64,000 bases of DNA from Bacteroidales bacterium (lineage in GTDB: Bacteria > Bacteroidota > Bacteroidia > Bacteroidales > UBA932). The translations under genes were made by a program, and so were the position numbers. The notes under the pieces are model-generated. The model did not search any database. It saw only the letters and a program-made list of their open reading frames with translations, and was not told the origin of the DNA. How positions within the stretch are numbered: the first letter of the stretch is position 1; every line of letters begins with the position of its first letter. Of this stretch, positions 26,573 to 37,300 are shown piece by piece. The stretch is from positions 248,001 to 312,000 of the forward strand of contig JAFRUH010000025.1 of NCBI GenBank assembly GCA_017438975.1, written 5' to 3'.

Positions 26573-27353
26573 ATCGGTATTCTTTTTCTTCACCGGATTT
26601 TCCTTCAGCAACATTGACGGCGCGGAGCGTTCCATCGGATTCCGAAAGGATGTATGCAACGATACGGAGACGCTCCCCCTCCGGGACCTTCCCCGCTTCA
26701 AGAGTCTTTTCCTCCCCCTCGGAAAGATGACCGACCGAGTCTCCCAGGAAGCTGCCCGTCAGGACCTTCCGGAGGACTGCGTTCTGGGTGTAATACTGCC
26801 CCGCCCCGACCTGGGACGTCACGATCCCGTCTTCGACCAGAAGAGCGGCGACGCGGTAATCCCCCGCTTCCGCAGCCTTGACTTTCAGAGTCAGCCCGGC
26901 TTCGGACAGGGTCCATCCGATTCCGCAGGGAGCGTCAGTCTGCAGGAGACGGTCCACATAAGTCGTCATCGGTTCCGTAGACGGATCGAACGTGACCGTC
27001 GATGCGTCCAGGTCGAAAAGGAGCGTCGGGAAGACGGATACCCGGAATGAATTTACGATGTCATCCGCGTCTTTGGAAGAGAATTCATCGGCATAATGGA
27101 CCGCGACATTGACAATCCGCCCCGGGCGCAGGGATTTCGCCGTTTCAAGACCCGCAGCCATATTCGGACAGTACTGGCACCAGGTCGCCGTAAAATCGAA
27201 AGCCAGCGTCCGGCGGAAGAATCTCGTCCCGGTATCGGCGCTGCCGTCGACTGGGTCCACGACGGGATCCACGACCGGTTCGGGATCGTCTTTCTGGCCG
27301 ACACAGCCTCCGAAGGGGAGCAGGAGCAGGGATATCAACAGCAGTCGTTTCAT
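26556..27353 (-). CDS. Omp28-type lipoprotein, short form
   Basis: A 265-residue lipoprotein with lipobox LLPFGGC (Cys17) and a Pro/Asp/Val-rich spacer (PVVDPVVDPV). A thioredoxin-like Omp28 domain follows with C59-x-x-C62 (ATWCQYCPNM). It has no BACON repeats, so it looks like the minimal version of the C-terminal domain found in the larger proteins of this cluster. The core strand YRVAALLVEDGIVTSQVG aligns with the others' 'EDGII' segment. It starts 3 bp after the DUF6029-like gene and overlaps protein A by 17 bp. Function is inferred from the family only. Confidence 0.83.
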   Translation of the reverse strand: MKRLLLISLLLLPFGGCVGQKDDPEPVVDPVVDPVDGSADTGTRFFRRTLAFDFTATWCQYCPNMAAGLETAKSLRPGRIVNVAVHYADEFSSKDADDIVNSFRVSVFPTLLFDLDASTVTFDPSTEPMTTYVDRLLQTDAPCGIGWTLSEAGLTLKVKAAEAGDYRVAALLVEDGIVTSQVGAGQYYTQNAVLRKVLTGSFLGDSVGHLSEGEEKTLEAGKVPEGERLRIVAYILSESDGTLRAVNVAEGKSGEEKEYRYEIDS

Positions 27354-27356
27354 TGT

Positions 27357-28745
27357 CTAAAAGTTATAGGAAAGGCGGAGGATTCCGCCCGTGTATTCGG
27401 GCTGCCAGCGGCAGACACCGCCGGAGCAGACATATCCGGCCCGCTGGTGGCCGTAGCTCAGGGCAACCTGCAGGGCATTCCAGGCATAGGTCACACCGGC
27501 CTCGTAATAATGCTCCCGCGTATCGCCGTGGTTGTACATATCGCTGATATGGACGCTCCAGTGCGGAGCGAATCCGGCTTCCAGCATCGCCGCCATCCAG
27601 TCTTTCGTCAGCTCTTCCGAATAGAGGTACTGGAGTTGGGCCCGGAGCGAATAGCGGGAATTGAACTTATAGAGGCCGTCCAGGACGAAGACGTTCTGGG
27701 CATTGGTCGCTTTCCGCTGGCCGTGCGAGGGGGAATTCTCCTGGATGCTGACGAAAGCGACCGTCTTGAATTTCCGGCTCCATTTCTTCTCGACATCGAT
27801 ATTGATGTCCCGGTAGCAGAGCCGGCGGGTATCATGTCCGACCAGCGCGGACGGAAGCGCATAGATCATGGACCCGCCGACATGGAACTTCCAGGTCTTG
27901 AACCGATAGAAAAGATCGCCCATACCGCCGATTTCCCCGTCGGCGAACGTCGTATAGGGGTTGAGGGTAGCGAGCATATAGACCTGCTGCTGGCAAAGCG
28001 CGGGAAGATAGTTCATCCCGGTACGGTCGAGCATCCCCTCGAGCCTTCTGAAGGTCATAGATGCGGAAATACCGCGGTCCGCAAAGCCCAGGACGGCCGT
28101 TTCGGCGTGACCACCTTTCTTCCCGACATACTCGGCGGAGAGCGTGAAAGGGCCGCCTCCCCAGGAGAGGGCGAGCATGCTGCTGAGATCGGATTGTCTC
28201 TCTTCGATCCGGTCCACGACGGCTGCCGAGACCGAAACGGGGCCGATCCGCACCGTCACTTCCCCGCCGGCCACCTGGCGCGGCGCATAGCCCAGGAACC
28301 GCCTGGGAGCCCCGTACAGGATCTTTCCGGAAAGACGGTCGCCGGTGGTCCGGAAGGTCGCCCTCCCTCCCCCGACTGAGTTGTTCCAGCCGAGAGTCCG
28401 GTCCTCCCAGCTCCGGAAGATGACCCCGGTCCCGAACTGGTCGTAGAAGTCCCCGGCCGTCAGGCTCCAGTTCTCCTCCGTCCAGGCCAGGTACTTTCCG
28501 GGGACGCCGAAGCCTTTGAGGTTCAGGTCATATCCGAGCAGCGGCTCGGGATAATACTCCACCTGCATACCGGCCGAAAAACGCCCGTTCAGATAGTCCA
28601 GCTTGAGATAATTGTTCGAGCCGAAAGAACCGCCCCGATACAGGGCGGTCTGCGATTCGATCCCTCCGGACAATACGCCTTGTGCCCGCCCGGTGAAAGA
28701 AATCAGGAGCATGAATACGGGGATGGCCGGAGAGAGGATACGCAT
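27357..28745 (-). CDS. Outer-membrane beta-barrel protein, DUF6029-like
   Basis: A 462-residue exported protein with a signal peptide (MRILSPAIPVFMLLISFTGRAQ). It has many alternating amphipathic strands and ends in a terminal strand LRLSYNF with a C-terminal aromatic, as in outer-membrane barrels. The opening GGIESQTALY and YDQFGTGVIFRSWEDR resemble the DUF6029 family of Bacteroidota. It holds a short C-terminal cysteine pair (VCSGGVC). Placed between TlpA and the short Omp28 gene, it could be the outer-membrane partner of these thiol proteins; that is inference. No TonB box or plug domain is seen, so it is not SusC-like. Confidence 0.7.
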   Translation of the reverse strand: MRILSPAIPVFMLLISFTGRAQGVLSGGIESQTALYRGGSFGSNNYLKLDYLNGRFSAGMQVEYYPEPLLGYDLNLKGFGVPGKYLAWTEENWSLTAGDFYDQFGTGVIFRSWEDRTLGWNNSVGGGRATFRTTGDRLSGKILYGAPRRFLGYAPRQVAGGEVTVRIGPVSVSAAVVDRIEERQSDLSSMLALSWGGGPFTLSAEYVGKKGGHAETAVLGFADRGISASMTFRRLEGMLDRTGMNYLPALCQQQVYMLATLNPYTTFADGEIGGMGDLFYRFKTWKFHVGGSMIYALPSALVGHDTRRLCYRDINIDVEKKWSRKFKTVAFVSIQENSPSHGQRKATNAQNVFVLDGLYKFNSRYSLRAQLQYLYSEELTKDWMAAMLEAGFAPHWSVHISDMYNHGDTREHYYEAGVTYAWNALQVALSYGHQRAGYVCSGGVCRWQPEYTGGILRLSYNF

Positions 28746-28752
28746 CGCAGGA

Positions 28753-29241
28753 CTATTTCAGTTTCTTCAGTTCTTTCAGGAGGAGCAGTTCATCCCCGGG
28801 AGCATATCCGACATGGGTATAGACCAATTTCCCGTTCCTGTCGTACAGGAAGACATGGGGCATGGACACGACGTTCATCGCCCGGACGAGCGCCCGGTTG
28901 GTGTCATAGATGAACTGGAAAGAGTCCCATCCCCGGCTGGCGGCCATGGCCCTTGCACGGGAGAGGGAGCGGGAATCGTCCGTATTGACCGCGATGAACC
29001 GGAACGGGACCTCCGCATACCAATCGTCGAATACTTCGCTGACCGCGTCCATCTCCTCGATGCAGTACTTGCAGGTCACGAACCAGAATGAAACGACATA
29101 GGGGGTCTTGCCGTCGGCCCAGGTGGCCGGAGTAACCGTTTTTCCGTCCAGGGTCTGGAGCTTGACGGCCGACGGGTCCTGTGCCCGGAGCATACCTCCG
29201 AGGCACAGGATCATCAAAAGGCTGCAGAACAATTGTTTCAT
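28753..29241 (-). CDS. TlpA-like periplasmic thioredoxin
   Basis: A 162-residue exported thioredoxin-fold protein with a signal peptide (MKQLFCSLLMILCLGGMLRAQ). The active site is C57-x-x-C60 (FVTCKYCIEEM), and the cis-proline is in VVSMPHVFLYDRNG. It belongs to the TlpA/ResA-like reductases that act in the periplasm, typically reducing partner disulfides. The start ATG 29241 overlaps the stop of the GLUG-BACON-Omp28 gene as ATGA, so the two are translationally coupled. This suggests a reductant for the Omp28 CxxC sites in the same run, which is inference. It could also serve unrelated periplasmic substrates. Confidence 0.87.
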   Translation of the reverse strand: MKQLFCSLLMILCLGGMLRAQDPSAVKLQTLDGKTVTPATWADGKTPYVVSFWFVTCKYCIEEMDAVSEVFDDWYAEVPFRFIAVNTDDSRSLSRARAMAASRGWDSFQFIYDTNRALVRAMNVVSMPHVFLYDRNGKLVYTHVGYAPGDELLLLKELKKLK

Positions 29242-32200
29242 GGTAATTTGGCAAATATTACATCGCAGGATTGGCCGACCTTGACAGAAACGCAATTATC
29301 GACATAACTGCCGTATTCAAAGTCTCCGGGTATCAAAACATAGGCCAGAATCCGCATATTGTCAATTTTGTAGGATGAGGGAATCTCAACGGAATAGGAA
29401 AGCGGAGTCTTGGAACGGTCCGAGGCAGTTACCGCATCCCCGAGCACGTCGGTCAGCGCCATACGGGCCAGGTCGTTGTGTACATAATTCGCATCACTCC
29501 CGGAAAAGCCGACATCCTGCCGATAGACGACCTTGTCTTCAAGCAGGAGAACGACGACTTTGTACTTGCCTCCCTTCTTACAGTAGAGGTCGAGGTCCAG
29601 GGAAAGTTTCCGCCCGGACAGGGAGGAACGGATAGCGATGCCGGTCTTCGTTCCCAGTACGCTTTCCGTTTCTCGCGAGAGAGCAAGATAATCGGAAAAA
29701 TTGTTCGTTTTGATTCTTCCATCCAGAATGACAAGCGGGAGGCCGTCCGCCCTGTAGTTTGTCTGCAAAGGGCCGTACCCGGGAAAAGCGAGTCCACTGG
29801 AGGTTGCATGAAAGACGACTCGCTGGAACCGGTCGGGGTTCTTTTGCTGCCAATCAGCGAGTAGCGTCGTCATTTCAGGACAGAACTCGCTCCAGGTCGC
29901 CGAGAAATGATAGATCAGGCTCTGGTGCGCGAAGGATGCCGCCCAGTTGAAATCTTTGGTTCCATACTGAAGGACGGTGACCGGGATGCAGACATTGTTG
30001 TCATTGCAGAAGACGATGACACCGGTACGGGTTTCTCCGCCGGGGTTTGGAGAAACGGTGAAGTTGTGCACCCAGACATTCTTCAGCCCATCAACAGCCT
30101 TCTTTCCGGCATCCGACACCCAGGAAGGGACCGAAGAGAGATGGTAACCGATGGTCGAATAAACGCTGACCGGGAGGGATCCCCCCTCCGGGCCCATCTC
30201 CGCCGAATCCGGAATCATCCGGAACACGTCCCCGCCACCGGAAGGATTGGCTGCCGGTTCTCCGGTCAGGTACAGGGAGCCGTCCCGATAGCCCCAGCCG
30301 GAATAGATCCTTTCTTGGGTCCTGTTGTCATACGCCCAGGCATTCAGCGCCTGGCAGACGGAAGTGCAGGGAATCCCGTCAGAGGAGAGATACAGGACAC
30401 GGCCCGTGTCCGCATCCGAGAATTGATCGGAGGTAACAGGCTGGCAGGAAACCACGGTTCCGCCCTCCGCGTTCAAGGCGACCATTTGGGCGGATGCGAG
30501 TCCAAAACACTGCTCAATCGTACCTCCGTTGTACCCGCAGATGGCAGCGCCGTCCGTCCCGAACTGACGCTCCACAGCCGTATTGACCGATACACAATTC
30601 ACAACACGGCATCGATTATACAGAATCAGGGTACCGACGATTCCGCCGGAATATCCGTACCCGGAAGAAACCGGACCCGTATTGATACAGTTGGCAACGA
30701 CGGCAGAAACTGAAAGACAGCCCGCAATGCCTCCGCACTGCTGTCCGCCATAAACTTCGCCGGAATTGGAGCAGTTATCGACAATCCCGGACGTAAATCC
30801 GACGATTCCTCCAATCTGATAACCTTCCAGGGAGTAGACTTTCCCTTCATTCCTGCAACCCCGGCATAAAGGAAGAGAATCATAACCTTCGTTTCTTCCG
30901 ACGATGCCACCCACCGTGTATGTCATGCCCCGCGTCTTGGAGACGGATGCGCGGTTCACGCAGTCGGTCAGGGTCGTTCCCCATCCTGCGATTCCTCCGA
31001 GGTCTTCCCCGTCGGCAAGGACTTCCCCTTCGCTGATACAGTTCGAGAAACGATCACCGTGGCCGGCGAAAAGCCCGACTCTCGATTTTCCATGGACGTA
31101 TCCGCTGACCGTCAGGTTGGCAATGCCCAGTCCGTCCCGGGATATGATACAGCCGAACAGTCCCTGATAGTCTTTCGGGTTGTCAATGTAGAGATTCCGG
31201 ATCGCATGGCCGCCGCCGTCAAAGGATCCGCCGAAATAAAGCCCGTCATCTGTCGCCGTATCTCCAATCGGCGTCCAATGCTTTCCAAGCTCTTTTCCGC
31301 AGAGGGGACTAAGATCCAGATCCGCAGTCAGGCGGTAGTGGGCCGTCCGGGCCTGGACCTCGGTACCGGATGAGGTGGGCACGGTGCCGCTTCCGGTATT
31401 GACGGCAGACTCCATCAGGAGAAGATCCCCCAGCGATGCAATCCGCAGAGGGTCCTCGATCGTCCCGCTTCCAGAGAGGAAGAGACTCGGTTCGACCCCC
31501 TTGTCCAGACGGAGTTCGAAAGGCGTCGATGCATGCAAGGAAGAACGATCCATCGTAAAATCGGCCCCGTACACCTTGTCCATGGATCCGCCGGAAGTAT
31601 GAACTCGAACCGTAAATCCACCTTTGTAGGTCCGCGCGGGCAGCACGAGATAAAAATCCGTTGCCGTCTTCGCATCCAGAAGGACACCCGGGACTTGCAG
31701 CAGGACACGGGAGAGGGCATCCGATGCGAAGGAAAGAACAGGGGCCGCCGTCCCTGACGGGAAGGAGACAGTAGCCGGACCGCTGACCTTGACAGCTGGA
31801 TCATTCGGGAGGAATTCGATGGCGGTAACGGCCTGATGACCGGTAATCGACAGTTTCAGAATAGCACAGAGGTTCCGGAAAGAAAGGGTTCCCCCCGCCG
31901 TTTCGGATGCAGCCATCGGGAAGGCCCCGGGGGCAAAGGATCCGGGCACATAGGCTTGTTGCTCCGGCAGGGTGACAGCAATACCACTCCCCTGGCGTTT
32001 ACCGGCGATCGAATAGGGATAGACCGCGCTGAAACGTTGGCCGGCAACCGGTCCGGAAAAGTCGGCGCTGGATTTCCCTTCCCCGGCAATGAGGCGGAAG
32101 AGGGCTGGCTTCTCCGCATCATCCGGATATACCCCGATCTGGTCCTCCGCGGTCCACAGGACCTGGGAGACCCCGCCGGAAGCGGTGCCGAGGGAGGTCC

Positions 32201-32339
32201 GTGTCCGTCCATTCGACTCAGTAACAGCCTGAATAACAACAGCTTGACATTCCGACAAATCCTCCGTCAGGACTTCCTCCATACAGGAGGAGAAGATCGT
32301 GGCGACGACCGCCATCAGCAAGTACAGTTTCTTTTCCAT
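29238..32339 (-). CDS. Fimbrillin-like/GLUG/BACON/Omp28 mosaic lipoprotein B
   Basis: A 1033-residue lipoprotein (lipobox AVVATIFSSC). Residues about 25-285 form a fimbrillin-like domain (VPGSFAPGAFPMA, LSFRNLCAILKLSITG) shared with the M64 protein. Residues about 300-640 carry a series of GLUG-like repeats of the type NLTVSGYV..GGIVG. One BACON domain follows (near residues 700-790), ending GVIVFCNDNNVCIPVTV. The C-terminus is an Omp28 domain from about 797, but the first active-site cysteine is serine: S817-E-F-C820 (ATWSEFCPEM) instead of CxxC. The codon is AGC, one base from TGC. It retains YVDNC near the end. A surface adhesin with an altered thiol domain is my inference. Confidence 0.83.
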   Translation of the reverse strand: MEKKLYLLMAVVATIFSSCMEEVLTEDLSECQAVVIQAVTESNGRTRTSLGTASGGVSQVLWTAEDQIGVYPDDAEKPALFRLIAGEGKSSADFSGPVAGQRFSAVYPYSIAGKRQGSGIAVTLPEQQAYVPGSFAPGAFPMAASETAGGTLSFRNLCAILKLSITGHQAVTAIEFLPNDPAVKVSGPATVSFPSGTAAPVLSFASDALSRVLLQVPGVLLDAKTATDFYLVLPARTYKGGFTVRVHTSGGSMDKVYGADFTMDRSSLHASTPFELRLDKGVEPSLFLSGSGTIEDPLRIASLGDLLLMESAVNTGSGTVPTSSGTEVQARTAHYRLTADLDLSPLCGKELGKHWTPIGDTATDDGLYFGGSFDGGGHAIRNLYIDNPKDYQGLFGCIISRDGLGIANLTVSGYVHGKSRVGLFAGHGDRFSNCISEGEVLADGEDLGGIAGWGTTLTDCVNRASVSKTRGMTYTVGGIVGRNEGYDSLPLCRGCRNEGKVYSLEGYQIGGIVGFTSGIVDNCSNSGEVYGGQQCGGIAGCLSVSAVVANCINTGPVSSGYGYSGGIVGTLILYNRCRVVNCVSVNTAVERQFGTDGAAICGYNGGTIEQCFGLASAQMVALNAEGGTVVSCQPVTSDQFSDADTGRVLYLSSDGIPCTSVCQALNAWAYDNRTQERIYSGWGYRDGSLYLTGEPAANPSGGGDVFRMIPDSAEMGPEGGSLPVSVYSTIGYHLSSVPSWVSDAGKKAVDGLKNVWVHNFTVSPNPGGETRTGVIVFCNDNNVCIPVTVLQYGTKDFNWAASFAHQSLIYHFSATWSEFCPEMTTLLADWQQKNPDRFQRVVFHATSSGLAFPGYGPLQTNYRADGLPLVILDGRIKTNNFSDYLALSRETESVLGTKTGIAIRSSLSGRKLSLDLDLYCKKGGKYKVVVLLLEDKVVYRQDVGFSGSDANYVHNDLARMALTDVLGDAVTASDRSKTPLSYSVEIPSSYKIDNMRILAYVLIPGDFEYGSYVDNCVSVKVGQSCDVIFAKLP

Positions 32340-32343
32340 AGAC

Positions 32344-34353
32344 TTACCAGATTACAGGTTTTCCGTCTACGACCCCCTCATTGCCGCCTCCTTCGCCCGT
32401 AACGATCGCGGGAGAGACATATGTTCCGACCTCGGTATAGAAGCAATTGTCCACATAGTCATCCCCATACGGCCCGTCCTGAAGCCGGACAGCCGAACCG
32501 AACGGACGCTGGATGAAAACCAACACACGCATGTTCTCCGGACGGTAGGGAGCCGGAACGGTCACTTTGTAATTCCGCTCCAGCACCGTCCGGGGTGCCG
32601 GGACCGAAATCTTGTCCCCCAGCGGAGCTGTCAGGGAAATCCGGGCCACATCGTCGTGGCGGTAATTGTTCCGGTCCCCGTTCACATGGTCGGACTGATA
32701 CCCGATAATCCCGCTTTCCGTGAGATAGACGGTCACCTTATAATCCCCGGCTTCCTTGAAATACATGAGCACATTGACGGACACGTTGCCGTTGGAGAGG
32801 GTTGATTCTACTCCGGCTGTCGTCACGCAGGGGTAGTTGCTTTCCTGCTCGTCCAGATTCCGTTTGACATAATTCCAATAAGCCGTCTCCGAATAATTGG
32901 CGATTATTCTGCGACCGTCCATATAGCCGGTTGGATATCCGGTTACGTCGAACTGGCCGTCCAGGGCATCGTAGCCTGAAAACTTGTATGAACTGCTATT
33001 TCCATGGACGTTGATGCTGATGAACCGGTCAGGGAGTTGCTCGTGGGCATATTCAAGAGACGTATGCATGATCGGACAGTAACCGCACCAATCCGCGGTA
33101 AAGCAGAAGATCAGCGAGCGGTGATAGAAGGGCCGGGACCAGTCGAATGATTGTGTATCAGCACCTTCCTGACGGACAGAAACGGAAAATTGCGTTCCGG
33201 CGTCATTGCGGATGAGAATGGTTCCGCTCCGTGAATCAAGGTGCGGATTCGGGGCCGCCCGGAACGACAGGACCGCGGTATTGGCCCGTGTCCCGGTTAA
33301 TAAAACCTCGATCCATTCAGGAAGCGAATAGACCCCGAAGCCAAGGGTAGAATTGACAGCAACGGAGAAAGTATCGCCTTCTCCCTTGACGGATACAGAT
33401 TTCGGATCTACGGAGAAGAAAACGACCCCTGCCTGCATGACCGTCACCGTCTCGCTGAGACCGTTCTCCTTGTTGGAGAATACGATCCGGGCCGTTCGCG
33501 GCTTCTCCTCCGGATTCGCCGCGACCGTGAACCGGCGCGTATGAGTCGAGACCGTACTCCGTGTCTTGTCTTCGGCAAGCCATGCGGAACCCTCCGTGAT
33601 CTTACATTCGAAGTCGACATTGCTCTTCAGTTCGACCGTAACCGTTCCGCCTTCCGACCCGACATTGAACTCCTTCTGCGTCAGGATGATACAGGGGGGC
33701 ATCCCCTCCTGGTAGACATGGACCGTCTCCCCGGAGGTTCCGGAGATGAAAGATATGTCCCCCTGACGGGGCTCAGACTCCGGGTTCATCCGCACTTCAA
33801 AGCTCACCTTGTCCGTCGTCATCCCCCGTGTCTCGATCGGAACGATCCACTCCGTCGCGGACTTCGAGACCGCGTAACTGAACTCCGTGTTGTGTCGGAC
33901 TTCAACCTCGACCGTCCCCCCTTCCGCCGGAACTTCCATCTTGGCCGGGGTCAGGAAAAGGGCATCCTGCTGCTTCTGCGTCACGACGACCGTCCGGCGA
34001 TTCTCTCCGCAAACCAGCGTAATCGAACAGTTCCGGTCCATATAGGTATCGTTCGCCGAAACGGTGACTTTCAACTGCGTATCGACCGAGGCGCCGCTCG
34101 AAGGAGAGAACGTGCACCAGTCCACGGGTGCGCCTGAAATGGACGCCTCCCAGTTTCCCGTCGCCTTGATCGCAACGGTAGCCGTACCGCCCGATGACGG
34201 AAAAACAAGGCTCACATTCGTCCCGGAGGCCCAGTTGACCTCGACCGATGCGCTTCCCGACGATCCCGTCTCCGGAAAGGTTAGGTCCGGGGGTATCGGC
34301 GTGCAGGCGAATGCCATGACCGACAAGAGCACAAATACCGTTAAACGCTTCAT
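32344..34353 (-). CDS. BACON-Omp28 lipoprotein C
   Basis: A 669-residue lipoprotein (lipobox SVMAFAC). Four BACON domains span about residues 25-395; the first three are nearly the same as in protein D (37540-39546), about 88% identical over the first two by eye. The fourth BACON differs (GEGDTFSVAVNSTLGF). The Omp28 domain starts at about 403 with C423-x-x-C426 (ADWCGYCPIM) and is closest to that of protein A (LTESGIIGYQSD, TVLERNYKVT). YVDNC is present. The C-terminus ends in a Gly-rich GEGGGNEGV tail. Its gaps are 6 bp upstream and 4 bp downstream. Likely surface-anchored; role unknown. Confidence 0.86.
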   Translation of the reverse strand: MKRLTVFVLLSVMAFACTPIPPDLTFPETGSSGSASVEVNWASGTNVSLVFPSSGGTATVAIKATGNWEASISGAPVDWCTFSPSSGASVDTQLKVTVSANDTYMDRNCSITLVCGENRRTVVVTQKQQDALFLTPAKMEVPAEGGTVEVEVRHNTEFSYAVSKSATEWIVPIETRGMTTDKVSFEVRMNPESEPRQGDISFISGTSGETVHVYQEGMPPCIILTQKEFNVGSEGGTVTVELKSNVDFECKITEGSAWLAEDKTRSTVSTHTRRFTVAANPEEKPRTARIVFSNKENGLSETVTVMQAGVVFFSVDPKSVSVKGEGDTFSVAVNSTLGFGVYSLPEWIEVLLTGTRANTAVLSFRAAPNPHLDSRSGTILIRNDAGTQFSVSVRQEGADTQSFDWSRPFYHRSLIFCFTADWCGYCPIMHTSLEYAHEQLPDRFISINVHGNSSSYKFSGYDALDGQFDVTGYPTGYMDGRRIIANYSETAYWNYVKRNLDEQESNYPCVTTAGVESTLSNGNVSVNVLMYFKEAGDYKVTVYLTESGIIGYQSDHVNGDRNNYRHDDVARISLTAPLGDKISVPAPRTVLERNYKVTVPAPYRPENMRVLVFIQRPFGSAVRLQDGPYGDDYVDNCFYTEVGTYVSPAIVTGEGGGNEGVVDGKPVIW

Positions 34354-34359
34354 ATAGAA

Positions 34360-37300
34360 TTACTTATCATTCAACAATTCTTTCCAGCTCTTATGGATAA
34401 CGACCGGCTCGGCAAGCGGAGGGAGGAGCTCCTGGGGAACAAGCGAAGGAGCGGATCCCGACTTCTTCCGGTTCACGGCATCATAGGCCACGAAATCTTC
34501 GTAATTGTACTGCCAGTTCTTCCCATAGGCCAACTTGTGGAGCCGGTACCATATCGCCTCGCGGGAGGGAGCGTTGAATCCGCCCGTGTTGTCCAACATG
34601 ATACTGTTTCGCGTCGGACGCCAGACGCCCGTCCAGTAGGTCAGGCCACCTTCATAGACTCCCAGACCCTCATTCCGGTACCTGTCGTCCTTCAGGAAAT
34701 AAGACCACTTGACCTTTGCCGGATCGGAGGTGAAATCAACGTTCTTCCACCAGCCATAAGACTCCAGGCTGTGCGTCTCGTTTATCTTTTCCTGCGTCAC
34801 GGCGCCTTGGGATTCATAGCCATACTCGTCCGCCAGTTTCGCAAAGCCATGGCCGCCCGCCTCATGATGGACCAGCTGCGCAAGGATCTCGTCAGTCTTT
34901 CCCAGCGGGAAGTACGCCACCGACGGTCCCTCTCCCCAATCGCCTTGATAGGCAGAGGAATGCGTCATATAACAAGTCCCGGCATAGGCTGTCGTATCCA
35001 TCGCAACAAGGACCAGAACATTGTCCATCCTGTCATTCCCGACCGCTTTCCGGGCGTAGCTCAGACAGGTAGCGTCGTTGCCGCCGACTTTCGTTCCCTC
35101 TCCGAACCAGGTTCCGAGCTTTTGTCCTCTACCCCCATAGCCTTTTCTTTCAGACACCACATCAACTTGATATACATTGAAATAATTCCGGTAACTCTGG
35201 TATGGCTCAACGGAGAAGAACGCGTTCAACATCTTCCGCATGACGGAACCATACGTTCCGTCCTCAATCTGATCCTGGATGAAGGCGTCTCCCATCAATA
35301 CCAGATCAATGCCCTGGCCTTCCGTAGCTTTCTGGAGAGTAACTACGTTCCCGTCTGAATCAAACGGAGGAAGATCATCAACCATATAACCCTGGAAATA
35401 AGGTGCGAAGAATGACCACTGAGGTGCGTTCCGATAAGCCTCCAGAGACTCTTCCGGAACATGTACTACCAAGTCGTTGCTGAATTGGCCCGAGCCATCC
35501 ATCAAAGGTCCGCAAGCCGGGGGTGTAGGAGAGCGGAAATAGACATCCTTCAAGGCTTTATTCGGGTTGAAGCAATAATAACTGATTTCTTTCATCGAAG
35601 ATGAGAGAATCAGGGTCTCAAGATTGGATGCAGAATAGAAAGCATAAGCGTCTGTTTCCATGACGCAATCATTCAGTTTTATCTTTTTAACCCGATCCCC
35701 GAACAAGGCCCAGCCGATTTTCGTCGCACCAGGAGGGGAAACATACTCTTCAACAGGGGCTACGGCGACAACCTCCCCATTGATTACTACAGAGTGGGCA
35801 TCAGGGGAAGCATACTTTCCATAAATAAAGGATAGATTGTCTGCTCCCTCAAAAGGTTGGTTCCAAACATCGAGAATCGATTCCGGGAGAGTAACGCTAT
35901 ACAGAGATTCATATCCACTGAAAACAGAGCCGGATATATATAAAACTCCTTCCGGAATTACGAAATCCGTGATTCCAAAACCGGCATAACCAATTAAATA
36001 ACCTTGCAGGTCAACTAGGCATCTTCCGTTGCCCTTAATCCAACTGCTGTTTCCACGGAACTCCCTCAATCGAGGACAATACTCGAACGTATGAGACCAT
36101 TGCAGCTGACTCGTGGAAGAAAGGGTAACGTATTCCAGATTGGGAAGATAATTAAAGTTGTTGTATGAAATAAGAGTAAACCCTTCCGGGAAAACAATTC
36201 CTCTAACCTTTTCCCTGCTGTCACCGTAATAGAGGAAAGAGCCTGGATTGGCCGTGACAACCCCTTCGGGGATAGATAAGATTTCCTTATTATCAACAAT
36301 ATGAGCTAGGATTGCATTATTCATTATAATAGATTTCCCGTCTTCTGTCACATATGGCCCCTTGAATCGCTTCAAATGCGTACACCCGGTGAATGCTTCC
36401 AATTCGATGGAGCGAATCCCTTCTGGAACAGCAAACTCCTCCAACAGGACATTTTGGAAGGATCTTTGACCGATTGTCTCCACGGAAGGAGGAAGCTTTA
36501 TTTCTGTGATGTCCCGATCCGCAAAACAATAATAATTGATTGCTTTTACAGGACTGTCACATACTATTTTTCCCCACCCGTTTTCATATTTGTCAGAGAG
36601 GGAACGACATTCACCACCAATCACGTTCTCTTCAAAACCGAGCTTACGTCCTGAAGCCGTCCTATAGAGAATTATGTTCTCCGGTAGATCCTCTGGATCT
36701 AATTCTGCCCCGATGCATTCGAAAGCAGGAATAGCCCTGATTTCAGAACGCTTGAAAAGAATATCCCGGTCCACAATTTTGACGATACTTCCTTCCGGAG
36801 TCTTGATTTTCAGCGTGAATCCTCCCGGATAGGGACCCGGAGGGACAACGAGAAAGAAGTCGGTAGGAGAATCGGAAAGCGGGACGCCTTCACATACCAA
36901 CCGAACGGACGGGGACTTGCTTTCAGCCATTACCAAAACGGGATCGTCTGCTTCCTTCATCGAGATTGTTCCTTCTCCAGAGACTGACCGGGAGGGATCA
37001 TTGGCAGTGAAACTGACGGACAAAACGTTTGTCTTTCCTGTTAAAGAAACCTTCAATACAGCACAAAGGTTTTTGAAGGAGAGCGTATTGGATCCGCTGA
37101 CCGCAAGCATGGGGAAAGCGTCTTCAGAGAAGGACCCGGGGGTATAAGATTGCTCAGAAGGAAGAGAAATAGTAAGGTTTTCATCATCATACTCCTTTCG
37201 TGCGCTGAAAGGATAAAGTGCGACATACTGGTCTCCGATACCAGGACCCGCAAAGGTTCCCTGACGTGCATCTTTTCCAGATACAAAGGCAAAACGCTGG

